Of a stretch of DNA of 64,000 nucleotides, positions 1-31,348 are shown one piece after another (position 1 is the first letter of the stretch; each line of letters opens with the position of its first letter). The translations under genes and the position numbers were made by a program. The stretch covers positions 5,602,879-5,666,878 of the forward strand of contig OZ025269.1 in NCBI GenBank assembly GCA_964019165.1, read 5' to 3'. The stretch is from Mastigias papua. Its lineage: Eukaryota > Cnidaria > Scyphozoa > Rhizostomeae > Mastigiidae. The notes below the pieces were generated by a model. That model had not been told where the DNA came from and did no database searches. It worked only from the letters and a program-made list of their open reading frames with translations.

Positions 1-225
1 ACTTTGTTCAAGTCAAGATTTGCAAGTCTAAATATGGTAAATACCTGTATCCATTTAGCAATATTGTGATATCTAGGCCAAATCGCTTAATTTTCATATT
101 AGCTTTGTAGAATCGATTCAATTAGTTCTTAATTTGCCAACATGTCAATCGTTCCTTCATTCCTATTGCAATTTCTCATTCTTCGAAGTTAGCTCTACAT
201 CTGTTCTTTGTCTCCTTTCTTCCAG

Positions 226-14944
<14,719 letters not shown>

Positions 14945-16002
14945 AAACGTGTAGCTTTCGAAATACCGAAATTATTAAACATCTGCACCGAAGGATATGA
15001 CCATTTTTCACATTAATGAATTTGCTTACAAAATTTTAGAAACTGATCAGCTAGATGCTCATAAATGGAGCTTAATAATTCTTATTAAAAATGCCCAGTT
15101 TAATACTCAGCTAAATGTTTACTCACATACATATGAATATCTGCTTAGAAGTTTTTAAAGCCTGTCTTTGGGGTAAATTTCGTTTCCTATGTAATAGGTA
15201 TGCACAATCTCAGTTTTAATCTTGCTTCTTATGATTATGAGACTGAGGGTTCTTTCTGTGTGCATTCTTTACTAGCCACTGCTTCCCTTCTCCTTGGAAA
15301 AATAAAAAGTACTGGCCAAATTGCAGTCATTTTAGGGTATCTCTGCTATTAGAAAGCAATGCCCGTAAGTGCCAAGCTAAAATGGATAATGATTTTGTGA
15401 ATTGTCTCCTCTAACATTAAATTACCAGCAAAGGTATCCAAAATTTCAGAATAGATTACCATTGCTTGCAAAATTGAGCTTTACGAGTAAATATTGTGTT
15501 TTTACGTTATGTTACAGAAGGAGGCGTGGGGGGGGGCCTCTGCTCCACTAGCTGCAAATTGAAAGGGCCATAGACCCCTCCAAAGATACCTAGGAAGAGA
15601 TGGACTATACAGACAAGACAAATATCACTAGGAGATAGTAAAATTTTTATTGTCTCCACGGATGTATTGATTTTAAAGTACAATTCACTGTCCACAGATA
15701 TTGCAGTATTAACTACATTCTCAACGTCTTATATAAATAAGTATATCGAATTTTTAGTGCGTTATACAACGTTATTGTTTGAATAGAGCCTAGCTATCAA
15801 TTTACTTCTACACTATATTGCTTTAACTTTCAAAGCAACTTCCTAAAGTCAGTGATCGATTGCTACACTGTACCAGTCCACTGTTCAGTCCCATCCTATC
15901 ATGTCTTCCTGTCAGAGCAGGTAGTATCCACTGCGAAGGCTTTCTTTTTATAATGCCATGCGCAGTGCCACGTTGGCGACCGACCGTCACAGCATTGAAA
16001 AG
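14945..16002. other. Intergenic gap with cadherin 3' UTR and candidate poly(A) signal
   Basis: This holds the presumed cadherin 3' UTR, with an AATAAA at 15301-15306, 357 bases past the stop. That is the best poly(A) signal candidate, but it is unverified. A short G run occurs at 15529-15536. The TMED10 promoter and 5' UTR must lie in the right part, but no TATA box or other element stands out. An in-frame upstream ATG is at 15958. Confidence 0.4.
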
Positions 16003-22566
<6,564 letters not shown>

Positions 22567-23600
22567 GTTTATATGCTATTTTACCAAAAAATACCTTTCT
22601 TTTTGACCATTCATCCCATCCAGTGTATTCAACCAACAAGAACACCATAGATTTAGATGTATGGAAGTGGCTCATTTGTATCATAGATGGCATCTAGCTC
22701 TATAGGGTACAGAACTAAATTGTTCCTTGTTCATGCAAGTTGTATGTAACAACATTGGAACAGCTGTTTTTTAACCAAATAGACCTTATTTGATGAAACA
22801 GAATGGGAGGCCTACTTAAGTGTATTTGCAGTTTCCACAGTATATATAGAATTTCATTTGAAATGTTTTTTAGCTTGGCAATGTTATAGAATATTCTCAA
22901 GAAAAGCTTTCTATCATATCTAGTTTTTCAAATTGCTTCTTGTCTTGAAGTATGCAGCTTTCCAGTCAATTGAAGCATCCCATTGCACTGGCTGCAATTC
23001 TAACTCCTTATGTGATATTGCTGCTGGGATAATATATATAAATATATAGGCATGTCATGTAAATCATCTCTTTGTTATCAAACAGTTGAAAAGTCGTTTG
23101 TAGAGCAGTCAATGAGAATGTAATTTCGAAAAATATGATACTTTGGTTGACAAATGTCTTTTCTGTCGTCTTTCTGAATTGACTTCCAAATGTTGAAATC
23201 GATATCCAGTTTCTGAGGCCATCAGGTAAATGGTTTGCGTTTCTTGGAAGCAGTATAATCTTAAATTCTTCACTTTGTACCACAGTGCTCTTTATTGTGA
23301 ACATTGTCGGGGTTAAATATGGTTTTGCTATAGCCAAGTCCGAAACCGTAACCCCCCCCCTCCCTCCACCATTGGCACCATAAAGCTAGTTACAGCTGAA
23401 TTGGTTTTGGTTCAGAGTAGAGTGGAAACCTTGTTAAATGGTTAAATATCAAGCTTTTTCGAGATGCATTGGCCCTTTTGTACAAAGCAGGGCAATAGCC
23501 TGGTTACACATAGCACCCCACCCAGACTAGCACTGCATTTAATTTGATTGCGAGCGTTAAGTTACAGATTTCTCAAGCATGAGGTTATAACATTGATAAA
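22567..23600. other. Intergenic region after TMED10, nothing recognised
   Basis: Presumed TMED10 3' UTR followed by unique-looking AT-rich sequence. I found no AATAAA or ATTAAA close to the stop. A pyrimidine tract with a run of nine C lies at about 23350-23365. No coding exon could be supported on either strand. Confidence 0.4.
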
Positions 23601-23679
23601 TTGATAAATACCATACCGTTTCGCAACGCGTCACCTTTGTCTCGAATACTAGGGTTCTCTATTCTGTGGTTATATCGCT

Positions 23680-26600
23680 GATATCATTCAAACTCATAAA
23701 TGGGTCGATTTGCTGACAAGGTAAAGTTATGGCCTAGGCAAATCAATGGAAATCGTAATCTGAAGATGGATCACTTGTGGCAAAGGAAGCAATGTTATAG
23801 CTTTCGCAAATTAATAGAATTCATACAATTTGAAGCTTAGCCAATTTTGGTGCAAAAGCTATCTGCAATGTATTGACACAGTAATGTTATAGCTTTGGTA
23901 AATAAATGGAAATCATGCAATGTCAAGAGCTTTCAACTTTTGTTGAAAGAGGAAAGTATTAACAGTGGTAAAGTGATTAAACTCGCCGTTTGAAGATGGC
24001 TCAATTTTGCCTTGAACTTAATTTTAGGCAAACTATGCTCACTTTTATCACTGTTCACCTTGCAATCGAAATCAATGAATGTTAATTTTGCCAGTTCTAA
24101 ACAACACTCAAAGGCTATGGCCTTACTTTTTAGATAAAGTTGCCCATTTCATCATCCTCTTTCAATCTCCAATTAAATTAAGACTTTTTCAATTGTCACT
24201 TCGAGGTACCTATACAGACCATAGCCTTACAATCTGGGAAAAACATCGCCCAGTTCTTCTGACTCATCGGTATGCAAAATATACAAACTATAGCCTTACG
24301 TTTTGGCCAAAATTGGTTCATTTTCATCACTTTTCAATCTGCAGTAAAAGTCTCAACCAATTTCAATTTTAGTCATTTTTACGCAAAATACCAAGGCTAT
24401 AGTCTTACGTTTTGGCCAAAATTGGTTCATTTTCATCACTTTTCAATCTGCAGTAAAAGACTCAACCAATTTCAATTTTAGTCATTTTTACGCAAAATAC
24501 CAAGACTATAGTCCTACGTTTTGGCCAAAATTGGTTCATTTTCATCACTTTTCAATCTGCACTAAAAGACTCAACCAATTTCAATTTTAGTCATTTTTAC
24601 GCAAAATACCAAGGCTATAGCCTTACGTTTTGGCCAAAATTGGTTCATTTTCATCACTTTTCAATCTGCAGTAAAAGATTCAACCAATTTCAATTTTAGT
24701 CATTTTTACGCAAAATTCCAAGGCTATAGCCTTACGTTTTGGCCAAAATTGGTTCATTTTCATCACTTTTCAATCTGCAGTAAAAGACTCAACCAATTTC
24801 AATTTTAGTCATTTTTACGCAAAATACCAAGGCTATAGTCTTACGTTTTGGCCAAAATTGGTTCATTTTCATCACTTTTCAATCTGCAGTAAAAGACTCA
24901 ACCAATTTCAATTTTAGTCATTTTTACGCAAAATACCAAGGCTATAGTCTTACGTTTTGGCCAAAATTGGTTCATTTTCATCACATTTCAATCTGCAGTA
25001 AAAGACTCAACCAATTTCAATTTTAGTCATTTTTACGCAAAATACCAAGGCTATAGTCTTACGTTTTGGCCAAAATTGGTTCATTTTCATCACTTTTCAA
25101 TCTGCAGTAAAAGACTCAACCAATTTCAATTTTAGTCATTTTTACGCAAAATACCAAGGCTATAGCCTTATGTTTTGGTCAAAATTGGTCCACGTTCATC
25201 ATATTTCAGTTTGCAGTCAAAATTAATTAATAACACCCTCTGTTATGTTTATGCAATATACTAAGACTATAGCTTTACTTTCCTTGAGAGAAGTGGCTCA
25301 TTTATCATATTTCAGTGTTCAACACAAAATCAATGAATATCCTGTTCTGTCATTTGTTGATAAAATACCAAGACTATAGTCATACTTTCTGCCAAAACTT
25401 GGCTGAGTTTCATCACGATCAAATTTCAATCGAAGTTAATTATTTTAGATGTTAGTCATAGTTGTTTAAACTGTGAAGGCCATAGCATTACGTTTTTGCC
25501 AGATGTCGCTCAGTTTGCTGACTTATCATTTGTGAATAAAAATCAATCAATATCATTTCCATCTTTCTAGGGTACAATGCCAAAAGTATAACCTTACTTT
25601 TATGGCCGAAAAAGGGTCATTCTTATCACTTCTCAATCAGCAATAAGAATGGATCAAGTTAGATGTTTGTCAGTTTTGGGAAATTACCCAGTGTATCTTC
25701 CTCAGGTTCCTCAGTTTTCAAATCTAAATTCAAAATCTATGAGTTTCGATTTCGGCCATTGTTTGGCAAAACGGTGATGCTAAAGTCATACTTTTTGACC
25801 AAAATTGGCTCATTTTTTGATCACCTTGCAGTTTGCAATCAGATTCAATGACATTCACTTTCATTCATTTTTGAGCAAGTATACACAGTCTGCTTGGAAA
25901 AAATTGGCTCACTTTCATCACTTCTCAATCTTGAAAATAGTTTAATGTCATGTTGGGTCATTTTTTGGGGAAGAGTGCAAAGTATGGGCTTACTTTTGTC
26001 CAAAGTTAGCTCATTTTCTTCACTTTTCAGTCTGCAAATGTTCTGATAGAATTTCAATTTCGATCAGTTTTTGTGAAAATACCAAGGTTATAGCCTTCCT
26101 TTTTGCCCAATAATACTTCAGTTTCATCACTTTTTCAATCTGCGAACAACATAGTTGAATTTCAATTTCGATCATTTTGGGCAAACTACCAAAAGCTACT
26201 GAGTTAGATGTTGATCAATTTTTGCTCATGTTCATCTAGCTTCAATGTTTAATCAATTTTTAGTAATTCTCTTCGTTTGAATTTTTGAATTACTAATAAA
26301 GTTTTATACTATATTAATTGAACGGTCTCACCACTGTACTTCTCTTTTCTTTCCTCTGGTCGTTGTAGACTGGAGACAATAAGCTACACGCGAATTGTAT
26401 TTTTGTGTGTGTTTCTTCGCCAAGATAGAAATTCAACTGACTATTTTACAATCATGATTTGATATTTACATTTATTCCCCGGAATTACGTATAAAAATGG
26501 AATAACAAAAATCGGTGTGGGAAAGGAAAGGCTAGACAATGTGTTGAGGGAAAGTTAGTATAAAAATAGGCCTAACAAAAGGGCAAGGTGTTATGAAGCA

Positions 26601-28060
26601 ATAGTATGTTAGTGTGATGTTAGTTTAATGCTAGCATGGAGGAAGTGATGGCAATGAGTTGTAGAAAAACACGCAATGAATGAATGAATGGAGTGGAAGA
26701 TAAAGTAACTAAAAATGTAATTGCTACAAATTCAATAAATGTCATTTTGCATCATTATAGAGCAAAGTAGCAAGATCTAGTACCGTAATTTTTTGTCACA
26801 TGTGTCTCATTTTATCACCTGTCAATGGCATCAGATTCAGAGAAGTCGCCCTTTGATCATGTTGAGCAAATTGGAAAGTGTGTAGCTTTACTTCTGACTC
26901 AAGCTTGGTCCATGTTGGTCTTGCTGCAATCTACGAAAAATGCTAGCGAATTTAAACTTGGGTCATTTGGGGGCAAATTATTCAAGCTACTTTAAGTACC
27001 ACTTATTTACTACGCCCTCATCGAGGGAGGAGAGTGGTCTGTAAAATTGACTGTAATGGTTGTTCATGGTGTTGGAGTTGGAAGTGTGTTCAACACTTGA
27101 ATGTGTACATCCCTACTTTTTCACTTATCCATTGGTAAATGGTGTTGCAAAACCAGTTGCTCTTGTGTTTTGTATTACTAGGCCAATTTCGGCTTTTTGG
27201 CGCTGATGTATTAATGGTAGAGGAACCTAAATTAGGCATTTGCTGTGAACTTGGGAACTTGGGCTCAGATGAACAAATAGATATATTAGATACGATCCAT
27301 AGATATGGTGAGAATTTCTGTAACTATAATTTAACTTTGTTTCTCTACTATTTATAGTTGCGGCCCATATGGGGATTAATAAAAAGAAATGAGCATCTAC
27401 ATCATGGGCACTGTCGCCCTAGAAGAACTGGGTCTGTAAAAACCATGCCCTTTCGGATCACGCCCTTTCAGACCACGCCCTTTGGTACAGCATGCAATAA
27501 AATTTGAACAGACAGCTATGTAAATGGAAATGATATACTTTAACAATGAATTGTAGCTTACTAGAAGTCTCCCAAATCTTTAAGCCTTGCCTACTCGAAT
27601 TTCGACGACTTACAAAAGTCACACTATAGGATTCCATGCAAAGCACCCATCCTGCGCGAAAGTGATCTTAGAGAACAGTTGGGGTATACCCCCATTCCCC
27701 CCCCCCCCGGAGTGCTGCCTCAGATTCACACCCATATCCACACACGTTGATGGCGAAGAGAAGATGTCAAACTTTAATGCTTTTTCGTGGACTTCATAAA
27801 TGAATGGCCCGTAAGGTTTTAACTCTGTAAATGACTGACATCAGGCAGTTTTGAGACGGTCAACTTTGGCGTGGAAGGTAAGGTTATAACCTTGGTTCAG
27901 GCCGTTTGACAATGAGTCGATTTTGACTCAAAAAGTAAGGTTATAGCCTTGGTAAAGTAGTGGAAAACAGACAATTTGACGTCGGGTCATTTTTGCCAAT
28001 GAAAGTAAGGCTATCCCAAGTTAAACAGTAACATTTTGAATATGATTCCTATTTTATTTC
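23680..28060. repeat. 109-bp satellite array with diverged and inverted flanking monomers
   Basis: The core, 24297-25170, repeats with an exact 109-bp period: landmark TACG at 24297, 24406, 24515, 24624, 24733, 24842, 24951 and 25060, then TATG at 25169. Each unit contains a CTATAG motif, TTTTGGCCAAAATTGGTTCA and TTTTCAATCTGCAGTAAAAG. Some units hold the perfect palindrome AAGGCTATAGCCTT. Clearly diverged units in the same orientation extend at about 24040-24290 and 25170-26210, with two more at 26780-26990. At the outer edges (23680-23990 and 27860-28010) the motif appears reversed as GTAAGGTTATAGCCTTGG. Stretches 26270-26760 and 27000-27850 are not obviously satellite. It has no open frame with a meaning. 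Confidence 0.9.
27139..27311 (+). CDS. Possible signal-peptide exon of an unidentified gene
   Basis: Open frame starting with ATG at 27139 and running to a good donor (GATATG followed by GTGAGAAT at about 27308). The N-terminus looks like a signal peptide (LLLCFVLLGQF), followed by a short acidic stretch with ICCELGNLG. I found no convincing downstream exon before the MITEs at 28.1 kb, and the start context is poor at -3. It sits between satellite patches. It could be a real first exon with distant partners, a remnant, or chance. Confidence 0.2.
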
Positions 28061-28130
28061 AAGTAACTTGATTTGAGCAAAATCATACCGTCTGACGATG
28101 GGACCAATTTCTCACTGATTCCTCATACTT

Positions 28131-28740
28131 AGGGACCGTTCACATACTACGATATCATATAAGGGAAGAGGGTGTCTGAAATGCTTATGCTTGGTTATGG
28201 AGAGGGGGAGAGGATGAGATGGTAGGATGACATAATCAAATGACCCTTTTTAAAATTCATCTGTTCAAACTTATATACCTCATGCAGTTCTCACTATTTT
28301 TACAGTTCTAGTTACTCTACATTACACATGAATTTGTCAATTCAGGCTGTTTAGTATAAACCTGTTAGTTGTTTTTCAAAGAATAGTATGGGCTGATCTT
28401 ATAGATTGCCTCTATAGTGACAAAATAAATATCCAAGTGATCTAACATTTGGTCTAGCAATTGATTTAACATCTTTTCAATATGATTGTTAGATCGTTTG
28501 CGCACTTGGTAGACATAAATAATTTTGACACCAAAAGTCAGATGAATTGTGTAGCATAACTGTTGTTCTTACTTTGAATATCAAGAGCTGCACTTCATAA
28601 TGACTTCTACTCAAGATGAAGGGTGGAGCAAATGATGACATAACCCAGGAGGGCGTCAAAGCAATGATTTAGGTTGATTACATGGGGATGGAGCATTTAA
28701 AATGGCCGAAAAATGATGACATGATATGTGAACGGTCCCT
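28131..28740. mobile_element. MITE with AGGGACCGTTCACATA terminal inverted repeats
   Basis: 610 bp bounded by AGGGACCGTTCACATAC at the left and its near reverse complement TATGTGAACGGTCCCT at the right. The flanks repeat TACTT on both sides (28126-28130 and 28741-28745), a 5-bp target duplication. No open frame of note, so it is non-autonomous. The superfamily is not assigned. Confidence 0.8.
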
Positions 28741-28907
28741 TACTTACATGAGAACAAGAAATATTTTGGGAAGATACCTTAGAGAGGTAAAACCCCTAGT
28801 AAAAAAAAGCAGGAATCAAACTTGTGCAATAAATGTTGCATTCCTGCAAAATACATGACGAATGTCCTTTGACGATTGTCGGACATGATGACATTCGAAT
28901 GTCGAGA

Positions 28908-29927
28908 TAGTTGAAAACTCGTATCTGTGCTAGCTTCAGTGGCTTTTCTTACGATAACAGAGGGTAGGGTTGCTTGGGAATATTATTAAGTACTTCTACC
29001 AGCTCCAACTGACTGCAATGCTAAAATTAATTACCTTATGCAGAGTTGAGAGCGTATTCGAGTGAAGCATAGTTTAAACAGCGCATTTTGAGCCAAGCGA
29101 ATTAAATACAATTAAATTCGCTCACAATTCGCTCTCATGGACGAATTATGAGCGAATTTAACAATTCGATTCGTTCTTGGATTTAGGCAGCGATTTATGA
29201 GCGAATTTAAATAAAACTTTGATTTTTTGAAAGGCAATAATTTAATTCGCTCCACTGAAAGTTCGCTGTCTAAACTATACTTGAGAGTGATGCTCAAATT
29301 TGAATTTGATTTCTATTACAAGTTTTAATCAGCTTAACATTTGCAATTAGCAGTAGCAGGAAATGGCATGATTACGTGTCTACCAAAAGTCATACTGTTT
29401 ATATAGAATACACAAAACGAAATAGAGCACCAGTTGTGTATACAAGAAAATATATAGTATGTAATTAAAATATTTTATGTGAGAATGAGAAACTATGGTT
29501 GAGTAACTCAATACGTTTTTTTGTGCAATATACGTTGTTGCTTATATGAAATTGGTTTATAAGAAGGCGGTACTTGGCTGTTGAAAAATTTAAGAAAGCT
29601 CAGTACTGGATTTTTAAGGCCTAAGAAAGTTGATGATAAGTTGATACACATTTTGAAATTCCAATTTTTACGCAAGCCCACAATCTTGTTTGCTTAATTT
29701 GCAAAGATTTCCTATAAAAATCTATGCATTTCAGTGTGGGGTTTGCGTAGCGCCTGTCTGTTTGCGTAACATAGAAGCAGTAGTCTCAACTCTGCACAAA
29801 GTAAATTATTTTATTTTTGCAGACAGCTAGGTCTGGTAGAAGTATCTTTTGATATTCCCAAGCAAGCCATTGTGTTTGTGCCACAAGAAAATCTACTTCA
29901 GCTAGCATAAATGCGAATTGTCAACTT
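28908..29927. mobile_element. TIR element with about 145-bp arms
   Basis: Left arm 28908-29052 and right arm 29783-29927 are diverged reverse complements. Matching landmarks are GTGCTAGCTTCAGTGG against CTACTTCAGCTAGCAT, TGCTTGGGAATATTA against GATATTCCCAAGCA, and TGCAGAGTTGAGA against TCTCAACTCTGCA. Arms are about 80% alike by eye. The interior has no transposase-like frame. A smaller palindromic element starts at the inner edge of the left arm. Confidence 0.65.
29053..29297. mobile_element. Small palindromic MITE nested in the TIR element
   Basis: Ends carry inverted copies of a sequence like AGTATAGTTTAGACAGCG (left 29066-29083, right 29264-29282). Between them are several GAGCGAATTTAA/TTAAATTCGCTC repeats in both orientations, so the unit can fold on itself. 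It has no coding capacity. Confidence 0.55.
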
Positions 29928-29992
29928 TTGTGGTTGGCTTTAATTAGGTCTATAGCCCTATGCGAACCTAAATAAATTAAGTAAATGATTAC
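29298..29992. other. Interior and right arm of the TIR element, nothing else recognised
   Basis: AT-rich non-coding sequence belonging mostly to the 28908-29927 element. No open frame with a recognisable product, and no further repeat apart from the right arm. Confidence 0.4.
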
Positions 29993-30290
29993 ATTATATT
30001 ATATTATATTATATTATATTATATTATATTATATTATATTATATTATATTATATTATATTATATTATATTATATTATATTATATTATATTATATTATATT
30101 ATATTATATTATATTATATTATATTATATTATATTATATTATATTATATTATATTATATTATATTATATTATATTATATTATATTATATTATATTATATT
30201 ATATTATATTATATTATATTATATTATATTATATTATATTATATTATATTATATTATATTATATTATATTATATTATATTATATTATATT
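29993..30290. repeat. Perfect (ATATT)n pentanucleotide array
   Basis: About 298 bp, roughly 60 units of ATATT without a single interruption that I could see. Confidence 0.98.
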
Positions 30291-30408
30291 AACATACTAG
30301 TACTATTACCCGTTAGGTTTACTAATCCACCATATAAATCCCATTGCTTATCTCTTTCCACTTACAATGATGAAGGAGCTTAGTGATTGCCCCGAAACGA
30401 TCTCTAGA

Positions 30409-30628
30409 AAACGTAGCGTAAACAGCAGATTTTTGCCGTAAAAGACGAATATTTTTGTCATTCTCGAGAAAACTTGCTGTCTGCACACAGATAAAAGATG
30501 TTTGATCTCAAAAGGTTATTGCAAAAGACAAACAATCCTTCAATACTGACCCCTTATACAGCAGATTTCTGTCTTGAAAGGCAAAAATCTTGGTATTTTG
30601 GGACAAAAATCTGTTGTGTGCACTAGTC
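30409..30628. mobile_element. Short relative of the neighbouring MADF-bearing transposon
   Basis: The left end has GTAAACAGCAGATTTTTGCC and the right end GGACAAAAATCTGTTGTGTG followed by CACTAG. These resemble the termini of the element at 30643-31348 (CAGATTTTTA and GTGTGCGCTAG). It appears to be a small non-autonomous member lying head to tail next to the larger one. Ends are approximate. Confidence 0.4.
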
Positions 30629-30642
30629 CTAACCGGATAAGC

Positions 30643-31348
30643 CTAGCGCACACTACAGATTTTTATCGGCGATATATAAGATTTTGTCTTTGAGCGAAAA
30701 ATCACACTGATTGCGGTCAACGAAGACCAAAGACCTTTGTCATCAAAGAGAAGATTCTGAATTGAAACATGTTTGATATTTTCTTCGTCTTTGACTGTCA
30801 AAGACAAAAAGTTGGGCTGTGTGCGGTGGTAAAAGACAAAACCTTTCAGATTAACTGGACTAACCAATCAAAATACGGCAAAGCATCACTAGCTGAGATG
30901 AAAAGCAACATGGTTGAGGGGAATCTATTAATGGATGAAGAAACTGGTAAGAGAGAAGATACGGTGTGGTCACAGAGGAAGGAAGACGTGTTGGTCAAGT
31001 TGTGGCAAGACAGGCCTTGTTCTTTGCAGCATCAAACCCGGACTGATGCGATAGAATCAGAAAGCAGCTGCTTATGGGGAAATCGCCAAGAAGCTGAATA
31101 CATCAAGTACATATAGACTAGGCCTTATTCCAAAATATGTAGATTGTAACACGGGAACTATACATAATTTGTATCTATACTTATTCCAGCAAAAGTGGAG
31201 GTTGTGCAAAACCACACTATGCTGAACAGAAGCATATAGCTTCTTGAGTGACTGGTCACAAAAATCATGCTGTGTGCGGCAACTGAAGATTTTTTCCAAG
31301 GACAAAAATCCCATGTACCCCGGACTAAAAATCTGCAGTGTGCGCTAG
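30643..31348 (+). mobile_element. Degenerate DNA transposon with MADF-type gene remnant
   Basis: The left terminus CTAGCGCACACTACAGATTT and the right terminus (31326-31348, read on the other strand CTAGCGCACACTGCAGATTT) form 23-bp inverted repeats with one mismatch. The interior holds the broken MADF-like frame. MADF/Myb-like DNA-binding proteins accompany PIF/Harbinger transposases in many animals, so this family is the likely affiliation, but no transposase is present and no target duplication is certain. Confidence 0.6.
30769..31115 (+). pseudogene. MADF (Myb/SANT-like) domain protein, frameshifted
   Basis: One frame gives EDTVWSQRKEDVLVKLWQDR followed by PC, the typical start of a MADF domain (a Trp, then hydrophobic positions and RPC). 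A second frame gives KAAAYGEIAKKLN (about 31065-31105), the typical end. At least one frameshift and one stop separate them, so the gene is dead. The first 50 codons are not recognisable. It lies inside TIRs, so this is a transposon gene and not a host transcription factor. Confidence 0.55.

Noticed and set aside
15958..16002. Upstream ATG for TMED10
   Set aside because: In frame, but it adds 15 mostly polar residues before the signal peptide; the ATG at 16003 gives a normal signal sequence.
24272..25200. CRISPR-like regular repeats
   Set aside because: The 109-bp units abut directly without unique spacers, and the genome is clearly animal; it is a satellite.
29985..30383. 132-codon frame of repeated YYIIL
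   Set aside because: Translation of the ATATT array, with no coding meaning.
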